A DNA stretch of 64,000 bases from Bacillus sp. (in: firmicutes) (GCA_031180805.1 JAPSLL010000003.1:1-64000), one strand, 5' to 3'; positions 6,751 to 15,625 are shown, counted from the stretch's first letter. The notes: a model not told the origin generated them from the letters alone. A program made the numbers and translations.

Positions 6751-9513
6751 TTACATACTTCTACTATAATCTTTTTTCGCTTGGAGCATAAACTCCTGTT
6801 GCAATAAATTCACTTCAAATAGCTTTAACGGATCGTAAAAGAATTGTGGTGAAATCTTCATTTCATTTAATTCATGTTTTCCATTAGCAATCTCTGCTTC
6901 GATTTCCTTAATGACATCGTCTACTTCTTGAATTGGTTCCCGGAAAAATGAAGCAATATCTTGATTTATCCCTTTTTCAAATAATGAAAATGGTAAAAAT
7001 ACTTTATTTGTAATCGAATCTATGACATCTTCATATGTTTCATGCTCAACATATTTTCGATATTGGTTTACTAGCATCGCTTTGTTTTGGTTGATAGCAC
7101 CGAAAAGCTTTCCTGCGCCTTTTAAAAGCATTTGTGCAGGTGTTTTCTTAAGAAGAATGTTTTCTTTTTCATACATGATACGACCTGTCATACGATTAAT
7201 ATCCCGACGCCAATCTTCCAATATCGCAAATTTACAATCTAATTTTAGCTTATCGATTTGATAAATTTCATTAAAGCTTTCTTTCATGTCAATTAAGTAA
7301 GATTGACTATTAAGCAATTCATCGTGTGAGCCCTTTACCCAATTTTCGAACTTATCACACATGCTTGGAAGGAATATTCCCTCAAAGTATTCCTTAAGAG
7401 TAGCATTCATATGATCATTCAGCGTGATATGAATTCGTTTAAAGTCACTTTCTTCCTTAATTAAATCAGCAGCTTCTTTTAATAACTTTGGTATCGTCTC
7501 TTTAAGCTCTTCTTTACCTTCGTCAATTAATACCCGATAAGAGTTAGCAATAGCCTGAGCTTTTTCCTGCTGGATGTCTGAAAGTCTATTTGTAAATCCT
7601 TTTAATCTTCCTAATAATTCTTCATTCCATTGAATTAAATCAATTAAACCTTTTTCCATATCAACACGCTTTTGCAAGAGATCAGCTAACAAATTGCGGA
7701 CAAGTGTTTGTACTTTTGCTGCACGGTTCACTTGTTTTTGTTTTACATCATATGGAAAATGTGTTGCTAAGTAGCTATTCAACCTAGTAAATTGCTCTCC
7801 AAATGGATGAAGTGATGTATATGGTAATACATCTGCATCCGGATAAATGCTAGCAACAGTCGCTTTTATTTCTGTCATACGCTGTTGTGTATCGGCATCA
7901 CTAGGAATTAAATCAGCTTTATTTATAATAAAATGAACTTTAAGTTCTGGAGCAAATTTTTTCACTTGACTTAAGAAATCGACTTCTCGCTCTGATAATG
8001 ACGTGGCACCGTCGATGACATAAAGCAGCCCATCAACTAATAGCAATTGATCTAACAAGAGCTTTCGTGAGTCACTATCGATATTAATCGGCGGAGTATC
8101 AATGATTGCACATTGCTGCTCATGTAATAAAATACAAGGACGTTTCACTTGGAACAGCTCGTTTTTTTGGCTGTTCATAAAGTTTTGTAAATATTGGCTA
8201 TTTTGAATGTCTTGTTCATCTGATCCTGTAATTCGTTTCATTTGGAGCTCATCACCGTCTTGAAGAATAACGAATGATGATGTACTCCCCTTGAAAAGCT
8301 GTTCTCCCAATAATGAATGGATAAACGTTGTTTTTCCGCTACCAGCCTTCCCTGCAAGTAAAAAATGATTCTTTAATTGTGGATGAATAAGCTCCTCAAG
8401 CCACCATCGAAGCTTATAATCAACCTCAATCGCATGCTTTTCCGCCCATTCACAAATCGTGTCAAATAAAGTGATCGCCTTCTCTAGCCCGCTCTCATTA
8501 TTTTCCGCATCAAAAATAATTCCCTCTGCTTTATACACTGCATCCGGAAGTACAGTCCCAGGAAATAATTCATTCCATGCTAAAACTGTTGCTGACGGGA
8601 ATAATCCATTTTCAGGCTTTGATAACGTTAACCAATTAGCGATTAAATTTGGAATCACATCATGTAATTCATTTAAGTAATAATCACCTTTTGTTAATTC
8701 AATAAACGTATTCTCAAAGAGTTCGACCATTTCATCCCATTGAAATTCCTGGATATCTACCTTTACAGAATAGAACAAATCATTCACAGTCCGTAACCAA
8801 ATTAAATAGAATTCAGTATTTTGATAACTGTTCCACAACGCAGTTACGAATTGGACGAATGAGTGTTTATCAACCTCATAAAAGGTTAGAAGTGCTTCTG
8901 CAAAGAACTCAGGCTGGAACTGCTTAGTATCCCCTGCCTTTACATATGTAATCAGAACCGAAAACCACTCTTCTCTCTCAGTCCGAACGGATTCCTTCAC
9001 AGCAAGTGTGACTGCATTCTCCACGTCATGTCTTTCCTCATAAAAGCTCCGAGCAATCTTCGTAAGCTGAGGATAATCTGGGTCTAGCAAAATAGCATTT
9101 TTTATCGTATCATATGCATTCTCATATTTATCGATTTCTTGATAAAGGGTAAACAATTTCAGAGCAACCTCTATTTTCAATGGTACATCATCAGTTGCAA
9201 TCGCAAGATATTTTTCTTCTGCCGCCGAAAGCAGACCTAATCGATAATAAGCATCCCCTATGTTCTTATCTGCCCATGGCTTTAGTTCATTATCAATATT
9301 TTCCCACTTAAATATCGCTGCTTCATAATCTTGATAATGGTAATAAATTTCCCCTTGTGCATACCGAATAAGGGATAGATCAAAGTTATCCTCTTTATTT
9401 TGTTCCGTAAAATATACTTGACCTAACAGTTGAGCAGTTGGTACTCCTTGCTCTACATCTGTTAAAAACGTCTCATATAAGGTTTTATCGATGAGTTGTT
9501 TTGTGTTTGTCAT
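6751..9513 (-). CDS. Large TPR-containing dynamin-like GTPase
   Basis: The 920-residue protein has three parts. Residues 1-180 look like tetratricopeptide-type helical repeats (YAQGEIYYHYQDYEAAIFKW and similar). A P-loop GTPase domain follows, with G1 LLAGKAGSGKTTF near residue 388, G3 IIDTPPIN near 471 (DTPP where DTPG or DxxG is usual), and G4 IINKADL near 531. The C-terminal part from about 600 is long, helical and charged, like the stalk of dynamin-family proteins. No transmembrane helix or signal is obvious. A role in membrane remodelling or stress is possible, but the family is not recognised by name. The start follows GCAGGAGG. It is a single-gene unit with its own terminator. Confidence 0.7.
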   Translation of the reverse strand: MTNTKQLIDKTLYETFLTDVEQGVPTAQLLGQVYFTEQNKEDNFDLSLIRYAQGEIYYHYQDYEAAIFKWENIDNELKPWADKNIGDAYYRLGLLSAAEEKYLAIATDDVPLKIEVALKLFTLYQEIDKYENAYDTIKNAILLDPDYPQLTKIARSFYEERHDVENAVTLAVKESVRTEREEWFSVLITYVKAGDTKQFQPEFFAEALLTFYEVDKHSFVQFVTALWNSYQNTEFYLIWLRTVNDLFYSVKVDIQEFQWDEMVELFENTFIELTKGDYYLNELHDVIPNLIANWLTLSKPENGLFPSATVLAWNELFPGTVLPDAVYKAEGIIFDAENNESGLEKAITLFDTICEWAEKHAIEVDYKLRWWLEELIHPQLKNHFLLAGKAGSGKTTFIHSLLGEQLFKGSTSSFVILQDGDELQMKRITGSDEQDIQNSQYLQNFMNSQKNELFQVKRPCILLHEQQCAIIDTPPINIDSDSRKLLLDQLLLVDGLLYVIDGATSLSEREVDFLSQVKKFAPELKVHFIINKADLIPSDADTQQRMTEIKATVASIYPDADVLPYTSLHPFGEQFTRLNSYLATHFPYDVKQKQVNRAAKVQTLVRNLLADLLQKRVDMEKGLIDLIQWNEELLGRLKGFTNRLSDIQQEKAQAIANSYRVLIDEGKEELKETIPKLLKEAADLIKEESDFKRIHITLNDHMNATLKEYFEGIFLPSMCDKFENWVKGSHDELLNSQSYLIDMKESFNEIYQIDKLKLDCKFAILEDWRRDINRMTGRIMYEKENILLKKTPAQMLLKGAGKLFGAINQNKAMLVNQYRKYVEHETYEDVIDSITNKVFLPFSLFEKGINQDIASFFREPIQEVDDVIKEIEAEIANGKHELNEMKISPQFFYDPLKLFEVNLLQQEFMLQAKKDYSRSM

Positions 9514-9611
9514 GGAATTCCTCCTGCAAATATATAAATAATAGCCTTTTATCCAAAGCCCTAAAATCAGTCTTTTTTCTAATATGTTGTTGTTTTTATA
9601 AACAATGTAAA

Positions 9612-9702
9612 GGTTGATTGGAGCATTAGTACGAGACTCCTGCTTAGATGTGTGGAATGGGTGAGACCTAGCGGAAAGCGAGCACTGAAGCGTAAATCAA
9701 CC
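9612..9702. repeat. Degenerate copy of a common Bacillus intergenic repeat
   Basis: The element starts GGTTGATTGGAGC and ends AATCAACC, so its ends are inverted repeats. It contains ACGAGACTCCTGC and CGGAAAGCGAGC, blocks typical of a well-known Bacillus repeat of the TTGATTGGAGCGGAAGG type. The GC-rich centre is eroded or deleted. The remainder of the intergenic stretch 9514-9965 shows no recognisable gene. Confidence 0.65.
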
Positions 9703-9920
9703 AAAACGACTACTAATAAAAAGAAACAAAGTTTACGAAAACAGCCAAAATCATAAAAAGGTGCTCTTGGTTTATTTTAACAGAAATACGAGTTGTATTT
9801 TCATCTATTTCCTTAAAATTTAATTGCTATATTTTGTAGTATCCTCGAATATCTTATTTAAAAATAGAGTATTTTAGACTAATTTCATTATTATAAGCTT
9901 TATCATTAAAATAAAAACAA

Positions 9921-9967
9921 AAAACCAATTCCTTCATACACAATTCGTTAAAGGTACTGGTTTTTTT
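9921..9967. terminator. Bidirectional-looking terminator at the end of the 160-residue membrane protein gene
   Basis: AAACCAATTCCTT pairs imperfectly with AAGGTACTGGTTT, with an A-run before and a T-run after, so either strand could terminate here. The minus-strand stop codon of the membrane protein lies at its edge. Confidence 0.6.
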
Positions 9968-10448
9968 AGGGTGATTTAGCTTTTTTATTTTTCTTTATAC
10001 GATTTAAAATACTCCAAATAATGAAGCCGATAATTAATCCTGGCACTAGTGAAAGCATGGGGAGAAAAACAGGGCCTAGGCTTACGCCATTTATTTTAAA
10101 TTTAGGTGAATACATTAGTCCGACTGTAATAAAATATGCCCCAAAAACAAACGGAAAAAACGAATATGGCGAGGCCTCCCCTTCCGCATCTTTAAATGCA
10201 TCCCACATCGCAAACATGTATAAACAAGGATAAAACATCAGCCATTGAAAATTAACAACCTGAAAAGCACGCTCCATATCACCTAAGAAACTGGCCATAA
10301 TTGCTAAATTAAAGTTACTATTTACATTAACAATAAATTCCAAAATAACAAAAAGGAAACCTTTTGCATACTTCCCGTTTAATATTTGTGCAAAACCTGG
10401 TAATGCTATACTCCAAAAAATCGCCTCAATTTTACTTGTCATAGTCAT
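9966..10448 (-). CDS. Small polytopic membrane protein of unknown function
   Basis: The 160-residue protein has about four hydrophobic segments: IFWSIALPGFAQILNG (residues 9-24), GFLFVILEFIVNV (30-42), FFPFVFGAYFITVGLM (about 97-112) and FLPMLSLVPGLIIGFIIWSIL (128-148), and a basic tail (NRIKKNKKAK). It resembles conserved Bacillus membrane proteins of unknown role with a TM2-like opening. The start is preceded by AGGAAGC; a second in-frame ATG lies two codons inside. It stands alone between terminators, so the context gives no function. Confidence 0.65.
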   Translation of the reverse strand: MTMTSKIEAIFWSIALPGFAQILNGKYAKGFLFVILEFIVNVNSNFNLAIMASFLGDMERAFQVVNFQWLMFYPCLYMFAMWDAFKDAEGEASPYSFFPFVFGAYFITVGLMYSPKFKINGVSLGPVFLPMLSLVPGLIIGFIIWSILNRIKKNKKAKSP

Positions 10449-10585
10449 TGCTTCCTATTCTTTCTTATTTCTTTTATGAATGTAACATCCCTTTCTATTT
10501 TCTCTCAGGCACTGTTTTCTTATTATTTACAATCACTTCCAATTCCATTCTAATAAAATAAAAATTGCCTCTTGATCGGAAATCT

Positions 10586-10629
10586 AAAAAAGAAAAATCA
10601 CGCCTATTGAGACGTGATTTTTCTTTTTT
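10586..10629. terminator. Strong hairpin/terminator downstream of the beta-glucosidase gene
   Basis: AAAAAGAAAAATCACG pairs with CGTGATTTTTCTTTTT across a 10-nt loop, an almost perfect stem with T-rich flanks usable on either strand. It lies about 130 bp after the beta-glucosidase stop codon and 12 bp after the stop of a possible small frame at 10641-10709. Confidence 0.75.
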
Positions 10630-10640
10630 ACTTATCTTTT

Positions 10641-10709
10641 TTAATACACATTATAAAATGGTGATTTTTTAATCGTTCGGCTTGAATAATTAACTTCACC
10701 ATCATTCAT
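10641..10709 (-). other. Possible 22-codon ORF or gene remnant
   Basis: The frame MNDGEVNYSSRTIKKSPFYNVY stop has coding-like composition and continues open a few codons further upstream (RDITFI). Its stop lies 12 bp before the strong hairpin at 10586-10629, as a real gene end would. The ribosome site is poor (AAAGGG about 15 nt upstream) and no homologue is recognised. It may be the tail of a lost gene or chance. Confidence 0.25.
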
Positions 10710-10740
10710 AATAAAAGTAATATCCCTTTAATGGCACACA

Positions 10741-10757
10741 TTGGGGACTGACCCCAA
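10741..10757. repeat. GGGGACTGACCCC mini-palindrome after the beta-glucosidase gene
   Basis: TTGGGGACTGACCCCAA is a hairpin with a 6-bp stem and a 5-nt loop, located 5 bp after the beta-glucosidase stop codon. It is a member of the same family as the palindromes at 2023-2043, 30884-30897, 47031-47069 and 53172-53183. Confidence 0.65.
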
Positions 10758-10762
10758 TTTGA

Positions 10763-12106
10763 TTACATATCAAACCAGCCGTTACTTATCATATGCTTAT
10801 ACCAGTAATAGCTATCTTTTTTCGTTCTTTCTAATGTATTAAAATCAACGTGGATAATGCCAAATCGTTTGTCATACCCTTCAGCCCATTCAAAATTGTC
10901 CATTAATGACCATGTTAAGTAGCCTTTCACGTTGACTCCAGCATCGATGCTTCTCTTTAATGAAGTTAAATGCTGTTTTAAGTATTCAATTCTCTTCGTG
11001 TCCTTCACACGACCATTTTCGACGCCGTCATTATAACAAGCCCCATTTTCAGTTATATATATTGGAATCGCTCCATATTGATCTTTCACCTTTGTTAATG
11101 CTTTATAAAATCCTTCAGGGTAAATATTCCAATTGAAATCTGTTTTTTCAAACCCGATATCAATTCTTTCAAGGTCAAAAAGATCTTCACCTTCTTTATA
11201 GCGTCCAACAAACCCTGTATAGAAATTAATTCCTAAGAAGTCGATTTGCTGATGAATCGTCTCCATATCGCCATCTTCAATTGTTAATACCGCACCTTTT
11301 TTCTTGAACCAATCAACCATAAACTCTGGATAGCTTCCTTTAAATACCGGGTCCATAAACCATTCAATAAAATATGCAAGCGCTCGGTTACATGCATCAA
11401 TATCTTCCTGTTTTGAACTGAATGGCTCATACCATTCCATATTTGGTGCATATCCAATTTCACCTTCCACATCTAATTTTCGAAAGCGTTCGACTGCTTT
11501 ACCATGCGCAAGAAGGAGATGATGTGAAATTGTCAAAGCTAATTGTAAATCTTTATTTCCCGGGGCATGTGCGCCTATATAGTTTGATAAAAAGGAAACA
11601 CACCATGGTTCATTTAAAGTAATCCATTTTTTTATTTTTCCATTAAACTGTTTATACATGAACTCTGCATAATCTGCAAATGCCTCAATTGTTTCACGAT
11701 TAGCCCAGCCACCTGTATCTTGAAGAGCCTGTGGAAGGTCCCAATGGTATAACGTACACATTGGCTCAATGCCATTTTCGATTAATGCATCAACGAAATC
11801 ATGATAATATTGCAACCCTTTTTCATTGACCTTCCCTGTTCCAGCTGGAAAAACTCGTGGCCAGGATATAGAGAATCGATAAATATCAATTCCGAGTTCC
11901 TTCATTAATTTGATATCCTCATGATAACGATGATAGCTATCACACGCTACATCACCATTATCCCCGTTTAATACTTTTCCTGGAGTGTGTGAAAAGGTAT
12001 CCCAAATTGATAACCCTCTTCCATCTTCAAGTGCCGCACCCTCAATTTGGTATGCAGCTGTTGCCGCTCCCCATCTCATCTCTTTTGGAAATTTTATTAT
12101 TGCCAT
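10763..12106 (-). CDS. bglA: GH1 beta-glucosidase
   Basis: The 447-residue cytoplasmic enzyme has normal GH1 length and the two catalytic motifs: TLNEPW with the acid/base Glu near residue 165 and YITENGA with the nucleophile Glu near 352. The N-terminal signature FPKEMRWGAATAAYQIEGA and the C-terminal WSLMDNFEWAEGY sugar-binding motif are also present. It hydrolyses unphosphorylated beta-glucosides such as cellobiose or related oligosaccharides. It lacks the phosphate-binding signature of 6-phospho-beta-glucosidases, in keeping with ABC rather than PTS uptake. Two adjacent ATG codons exist; the second (12106) is better spaced from GGGGG. It is the last gene of the ABC-LacI-bglA operon. Confidence 0.92.
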   Translation of the reverse strand: MAIIKFPKEMRWGAATAAYQIEGAALEDGRGLSIWDTFSHTPGKVLNGDNGDVACDSYHRYHEDIKLMKELGIDIYRFSISWPRVFPAGTGKVNEKGLQYYHDFVDALIENGIEPMCTLYHWDLPQALQDTGGWANRETIEAFADYAEFMYKQFNGKIKKWITLNEPWCVSFLSNYIGAHAPGNKDLQLALTISHHLLLAHGKAVERFRKLDVEGEIGYAPNMEWYEPFSSKQEDIDACNRALAYFIEWFMDPVFKGSYPEFMVDWFKKKGAVLTIEDGDMETIHQQIDFLGINFYTGFVGRYKEGEDLFDLERIDIGFEKTDFNWNIYPEGFYKALTKVKDQYGAIPIYITENGACYNDGVENGRVKDTKRIEYLKQHLTSLKRSIDAGVNVKGYLTWSLMDNFEWAEGYDKRFGIIHVDFNTLERTKKDSYYWYKHMISNGWFDM

Positions 12107-12163
12107 CATAATCCCCCACTAATTCTGTCAGTTATCACAACGTCGTTTCTCTATTTTTATGCT

Positions 12164-12175
12164 GTTTTCGTAAAC
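12164..12175. promoter_or_regulatory. Possible LacI-type operator upstream of bglA
   Basis: GTTTTCGTAAAC has symmetric GTTT/AAAC arms around a central CG. It lies 58 bp before bglA. A similar TTTCGTAAA occurs within the operator cluster upstream of the binding-protein gene (17172-17183). It could mark an internal promoter, but the match is short. Confidence 0.3.
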
Positions 12176-12304
12176 TATGGTGCTATATATGAGTTTTCGT
12201 TTTGGTTGATTCCCACAACAGTCGCTCTTACACTCCTATTAATTTTGTAAAGTGTAGCTTAAGAAACATTATTTTTTTAAAATTTTTTTTTAATCTAATC
12301 AATT

Positions 12305-13318
12305 TTATTTACTACCACATGATTCTCTTATGATTAACTCTGAGTCAATAAACACTGGACTTAATTGTGATTTTCCGTTAATTAAATCATTTAGCATATT
12401 TGCTGCTAATCGACCGAGGCGATCTTTATCCTGTTTAATCGTTGTAAGCTGTGGAGCGCTATATCGGCAAGCATCAATATCATCACAGCCAATTACTCTT
12501 ATATCCTGCGGAACACGCATTCCACTTTCCTTAATTGCGCGAATCGCTCCAAATGCCATCATATCTGATGCCGCAAAAATTGCTTCCGGATATGTTTTCG
12601 ATTGAAGGATTCGTTTCATTGCTTCATAGCCGCTTTCTTCATGAAAATCTCCATATTGTACCCAGTCTTTATTAATTTCAAGCCCAAGTGAATTCATTGC
12701 CTGTAGATATCCTTGCTCGCGATAGACTGCAATTGCAGAATCTTGTTTGCCACCTATATAGCCAATATCTCTTATCGAATGAAGATAAAGATGCTGAACC
12801 ACCTTACTTGATAGTGTAATATTATCTGTCATGACATAGCTTGACATTGGCCCATGAAGCTTTAAGTCGATACCTATACAAGGAATGTCTGTTTCATCTA
12901 ATTCATAAATAGCATCCTCTATTTCCTCACCAGCGATAATCAAACATCCGTCAACATGAAAATGTCTGCATCTTGCCAAATAGCTGCCGTTATCCTGATA
13001 AAACCGTTCATTTGAAAACATGATAATATCGTAACCTAATTTTCCAATCGTCTTTTTAAATGAAGTCACAACCTCATTAAAAAATGGATGGGTAAAATCT
13101 ACATTTACCTTTCCGGCATATATTAGTCCAATTAAATTTGACTTTTTTGTAGCAAGTGCTTTCGCAGAAAAGGTCGGCTGGTACCCGGTTTCACCGATTA
13201 TATCCATTACCTTTTTCTTTGTTTTCTCACTTATGCCACTATAGTTATTCATAATTTTTGAAACCGTTGCTGGGGATACACCCGCCATTTTTGCTATATC
13301 TTTAATTGTTAAATTCAT
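12305..13318 (-). CDS. LacI/GalR-family regulator of the beta-glucoside operon
   Basis: The 337-residue regulator has the N-terminal helix-turn-helix NLTIKDIAKMAGVSPATVSK (residues 2-21), the hinge region around residue 50 and an effector-binding domain related to periplasmic sugar-binding proteins. Start 13318 follows AAGGGATC at normal distance and gives the canonical LacI N-terminus; an in-frame ATG 36 bp upstream does not fit. It lies between the permease genes and bglA on the same strand and probably represses the operon from the operators at 17048-17177. Tandem repeats separate it from the permease gene, so it may also have its own promoter. Confidence 0.9.
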   Translation of the reverse strand: MNLTIKDIAKMAGVSPATVSKIMNNYSGISEKTKKKVMDIIGETGYQPTFSAKALATKKSNLIGLIYAGKVNVDFTHPFFNEVVTSFKKTIGKLGYDIIMFSNERFYQDNGSYLARCRHFHVDGCLIIAGEEIEDAIYELDETDIPCIGIDLKLHGPMSSYVMTDNITLSSKVVQHLYLHSIRDIGYIGGKQDSAIAVYREQGYLQAMNSLGLEINKDWVQYGDFHEESGYEAMKRILQSKTYPEAIFAASDMMAFGAIRAIKESGMRVPQDIRVIGCDDIDACRYSAPQLTTIKQDKDRLGRLAANMLNDLINGKSQLSPVFIDSELIIRESCGSK

Positions 13319-13441
13319 TGTGATCCCTTCTATGCCTTCGTAATAGTTTTTCATTTAAAATTAGATTACTAATAAATCATGGTTCCTTCAATTCTATTTT
13401 TGTCATTATCAGGTAAGGAAGTATTCCACCAGTTAATAAGC

Positions 13442-13594
13442 CGTTGTTCGAGGCGCTTACGCTTTTCTATTGTCTAGCTCCTACTCCTAGCCCCTCGAGG
13501 TCACAAGCCACGAAAGAATTGAAGGTAAAGTACACCTTCATTTCTTTCGCGTCTTGCGCTTGTCGGGTTTGAACAGTCGTTTCCGCTTTTCTAT
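13442..13594. repeat. Dispersed Bacillaceae intergenic repeat, copy A
   Basis: The unit runs from GTTGTTCGAGGCGCTTACGC to TTCCGCTTTTCTAT. It contains CCCCTCGAGGTCACAAGCC, the complementary stretches GAAGGTAAAG/TACACCTTC, and GTCTTGCGCTTGTCGGG. It can fold into a long hairpin and is the best preserved copy of the element also seen, degraded, at 797-895. It shares AAAAGCG-type ends with the adjoining copy B. Confidence 0.75.
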
Positions 13595-13746
13595 TTGTCT
13601 AGCTTCTGCGCCTAGCGACTAGTAAACTTCACAATCCTCCTTACGATAAGTCAACATCGAATCGCTTTCGCTCTTCGTGTTTCCTTTATCTCATACGGAT
13701 TGCTCCAGTTTATACGCCGCTGTTCGAGGCGCTTACGCTTTTCTAT
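13581..13746. repeat. Second dispersed repeat, copy B, abutting the permease stop codon
   Basis: This unit runs from TTCCGCTTTTCTATTTGTC through ATCTCATACGGATTGCTCC to GCTGTTCGAGGCGCTTACGC and TTTTCTATT. Its outer end is nearly identical to the outer end of copy A, so the two lie head to tail as a composite. The conserved ATAGAAAAGCG end runs into the permease gene and supplies its TAG stop codon. Confidence 0.75.
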
Positions 13747-14585
13747 TTAACTGCACCTTCAGTAATACTTGAGATAAACAATCTGTTAAAGAATAAGAAA
13801 ATAATTATCAATGGTACAGTTGCCCAGAATACACCAGATAAAATCATACCGAAGTCAACTTTATAACCGGTACTTAATGATGCCAAAGCAACCTGAATCG
13901 TATACATATCTGGGTCTCTGAGAACCGTAAATTGCCATAGGAATTCTCCCCAAACAGCAGTGAAGACGATAATTCCTAAAGTTGCAAAGGCTGGTAGAAT
14001 AATAGGTAAAACAATGCTGCGATAGATTCTAAAGTTTGAGCAGCCATCAAGCTTTGCGGCTTCGATTAACTCATCTGGTACAGAGTTGCTAACATATTGC
14101 CGCATTAAGAAAATCCCTAATGGATTAAGAAATGATAGAACCATAACACCTTGTAAAGTATCCAATAATCCCGCCTTCGAAATTAAGTAATATTGTGGAA
14201 TTAACCCCAATTGAGGAGGAATAACAAGCGTTAATAAAATTGAAAGGAAAAGTATGTTTTTCCCTGGAAACTTGAATTTCGCAAACGCAAATCCAGCTAA
14301 CGAGCTAATTAACAAAACTACTAATGTAACTGTTGTACAAAGTATAACTGTATTCCACATTGCTCCGAAAAAATCTATTTGCTCAAGAACCTTTTGAAAA
14401 TTTTCAACAAGCAAATTTCCTGGCGTTATCGTAGGAGGAATAGAATTATAAGCGGAACTTGGTCTTGTCGCCATGACAAACATCCAATAAAACGGAAACA
14501 TTGATAAGACCGCAGATACCGTTAAGAATAAATAGATAAAAATTCGACTAATTGAATTTTTCTTTACTCCGACCTCTTGACTCAT
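13743..14585 (-). CDS. ABC sugar transporter permease, MalG type
   Basis: This 280-residue inner-membrane subunit has six predicted helices starting at ISRIFIYLFLTVSAVLSMFPF, and carries the permease EAA loop EAAKLDGCSNFRIYRSIVLPIILP around residues 160-185, which contacts the ATPase. It partners the permease encoded just upstream, overlapping it by 4 bp (ATGA). GGAGG precedes the start. The C-terminus ends EGAVK and the TAG stop comes from the conserved end of a dispersed repeat, so the repeat appears to have inserted exactly at, or slightly shortened, the gene end. The ATPase is not in the window, so a shared MsmX/UgpC-like ATPase is likely. Confidence 0.92.
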   Translation of the reverse strand: MSQEVGVKKNSISRIFIYLFLTVSAVLSMFPFYWMFVMATRPSSAYNSIPPTITPGNLLVENFQKVLEQIDFFGAMWNTVILCTTVTLVVLLISSLAGFAFAKFKFPGKNILFLSILLTLVIPPQLGLIPQYYLISKAGLLDTLQGVMVLSFLNPLGIFLMRQYVSNSVPDELIEAAKLDGCSNFRIYRSIVLPIILPAFATLGIIVFTAVWGEFLWQFTVLRDPDMYTIQVALASLSTGYKVDFGMILSGVFWATVPLIIIFLFFNRLFISSITEGAVK

Positions 14586-15553
14586 AACTTTGCCTCCTTC
14601 CGCTTTTTACCCGCACCTGAAGTAAGATACGTATTAATGGCCGAGAAAATAATGATGATAACTAATAATATCAATGCAGTAGCTGATGCAGTACCGAATG
14701 ATTGAAGACTAAATGCATCACGATATAAGTACATAACAACTGTTAATGCTTCTTCCCTTGAGAATGCATTCGCTCCTAAGAATACCGTTGGTTCAGCAAA
14801 TAGTTGTAGTGCTCCAACAGTTGAAAAGAAGACATTTAAAACAATAAATGGTTTTAACAGCGGCATCGTAATATGGATAAGCTGTTGAAATTTATTTGCC
14901 CCATCAATTGTTGCAGCCTCATATAAATCATTTGAAATACTTTGTATTCCCGCTAAATAGATAATCGTGTTATAACCAACCCATCTCCAAAATACCATGA
15001 TTGAGATGGCGATCTTTGTTCCCCACTCAGATGCTTGCCAGCTAACAGGTTCAAAGCCGAATAGGCCAATCACATAGTTTGCTATTGAAGATTCACTATT
15101 ACTAAATAACACGCTAAAGATAAGGGCTACAGCAACCATTGATGTGATATAAGGCATGAAGATCGTTACTCTGAAGAAATTTCGAAACTTGAGGAACGAT
15201 AAATTTAATAAGTAGGCTAAAATAATCCCTACAACTAATTGAGGAGCAGTACCCATTAAACCAATGATTATTGTGTTATAAATTGATTTCCAAAATAATG
15301 GATCCGTTAAAACAACAACAAAGTTATCAAGTCCCACAAATTCCATTGGTGCTAGACCATTCCACTTTTGGAAGGCTAAATAAATACTGAATAAAGCCGG
15401 ATAAAGCCCTACAATAGCAAATATAATAAAGAATGGCGCAATATATAGATAACCAGATATCATATCTTTCTTCTCTTCAGAAAGTTGTTTTTTCTGTTTC
15501 GGATTTTTTTTCACGGATGCAAGATTTTGTTTTACTTCCTTTTCTGTATTCAT
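14582..15553 (-). CDS. ABC sugar transporter permease, MalF type
   Basis: The 323-residue protein has a charged N-terminal tail and about six membrane helices from GYLYIAPFFIIFAIVGLYPALF onwards. Its EAA loop is YEAATIDGANKFQQLIHITMPLL around residues 210-232. It forms the channel with the next gene product. Start 15553 was chosen because GGGGAG lies 5 nt before it; a TTG further upstream lacks spacing. The gap to the binding-protein gene is 72 bp and holds a hairpin. Confidence 0.92.
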   Translation of the reverse strand: MNTEKEVKQNLASVKKNPKQKKQLSEEKKDMISGYLYIAPFFIIFAIVGLYPALFSIYLAFQKWNGLAPMEFVGLDNFVVVLTDPLFWKSIYNTIIIGLMGTAPQLVVGIILAYLLNLSFLKFRNFFRVTIFMPYITSMVAVALIFSVLFSNSESSIANYVIGLFGFEPVSWQASEWGTKIAISIMVFWRWVGYNTIIYLAGIQSISNDLYEAATIDGANKFQQLIHITMPLLKPFIVLNVFFSTVGALQLFAEPTVFLGANAFSREEALTVVMYLYRDAFSLQSFGTASATALILLVIIIIFSAINTYLTSGAGKKRKEAKL

Positions 15554-15582
15554 TTTCACTCCCCGTTCCTTTTTCAAAAGTA

Positions 15583-15612
15583 GGGTATGGAATCACCAAG
15601 GAACCCATACCC
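15583..15612 (-). other. Intercistronic hairpin between binding-protein and permease genes
   Basis: GGGTATGG at 15583-15590 pairs with CCATACCC at 15605-15612, giving an 8-bp GC-rich stem with a 14-nt loop and no T-run. It lies within 45 bp after the binding-protein stop codon. Such structures often protect the upstream message or limit read-through, giving more binding protein than permease. Confidence 0.6.
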
Positions 15613-15625
15613 CAAGAGTTTTTAA

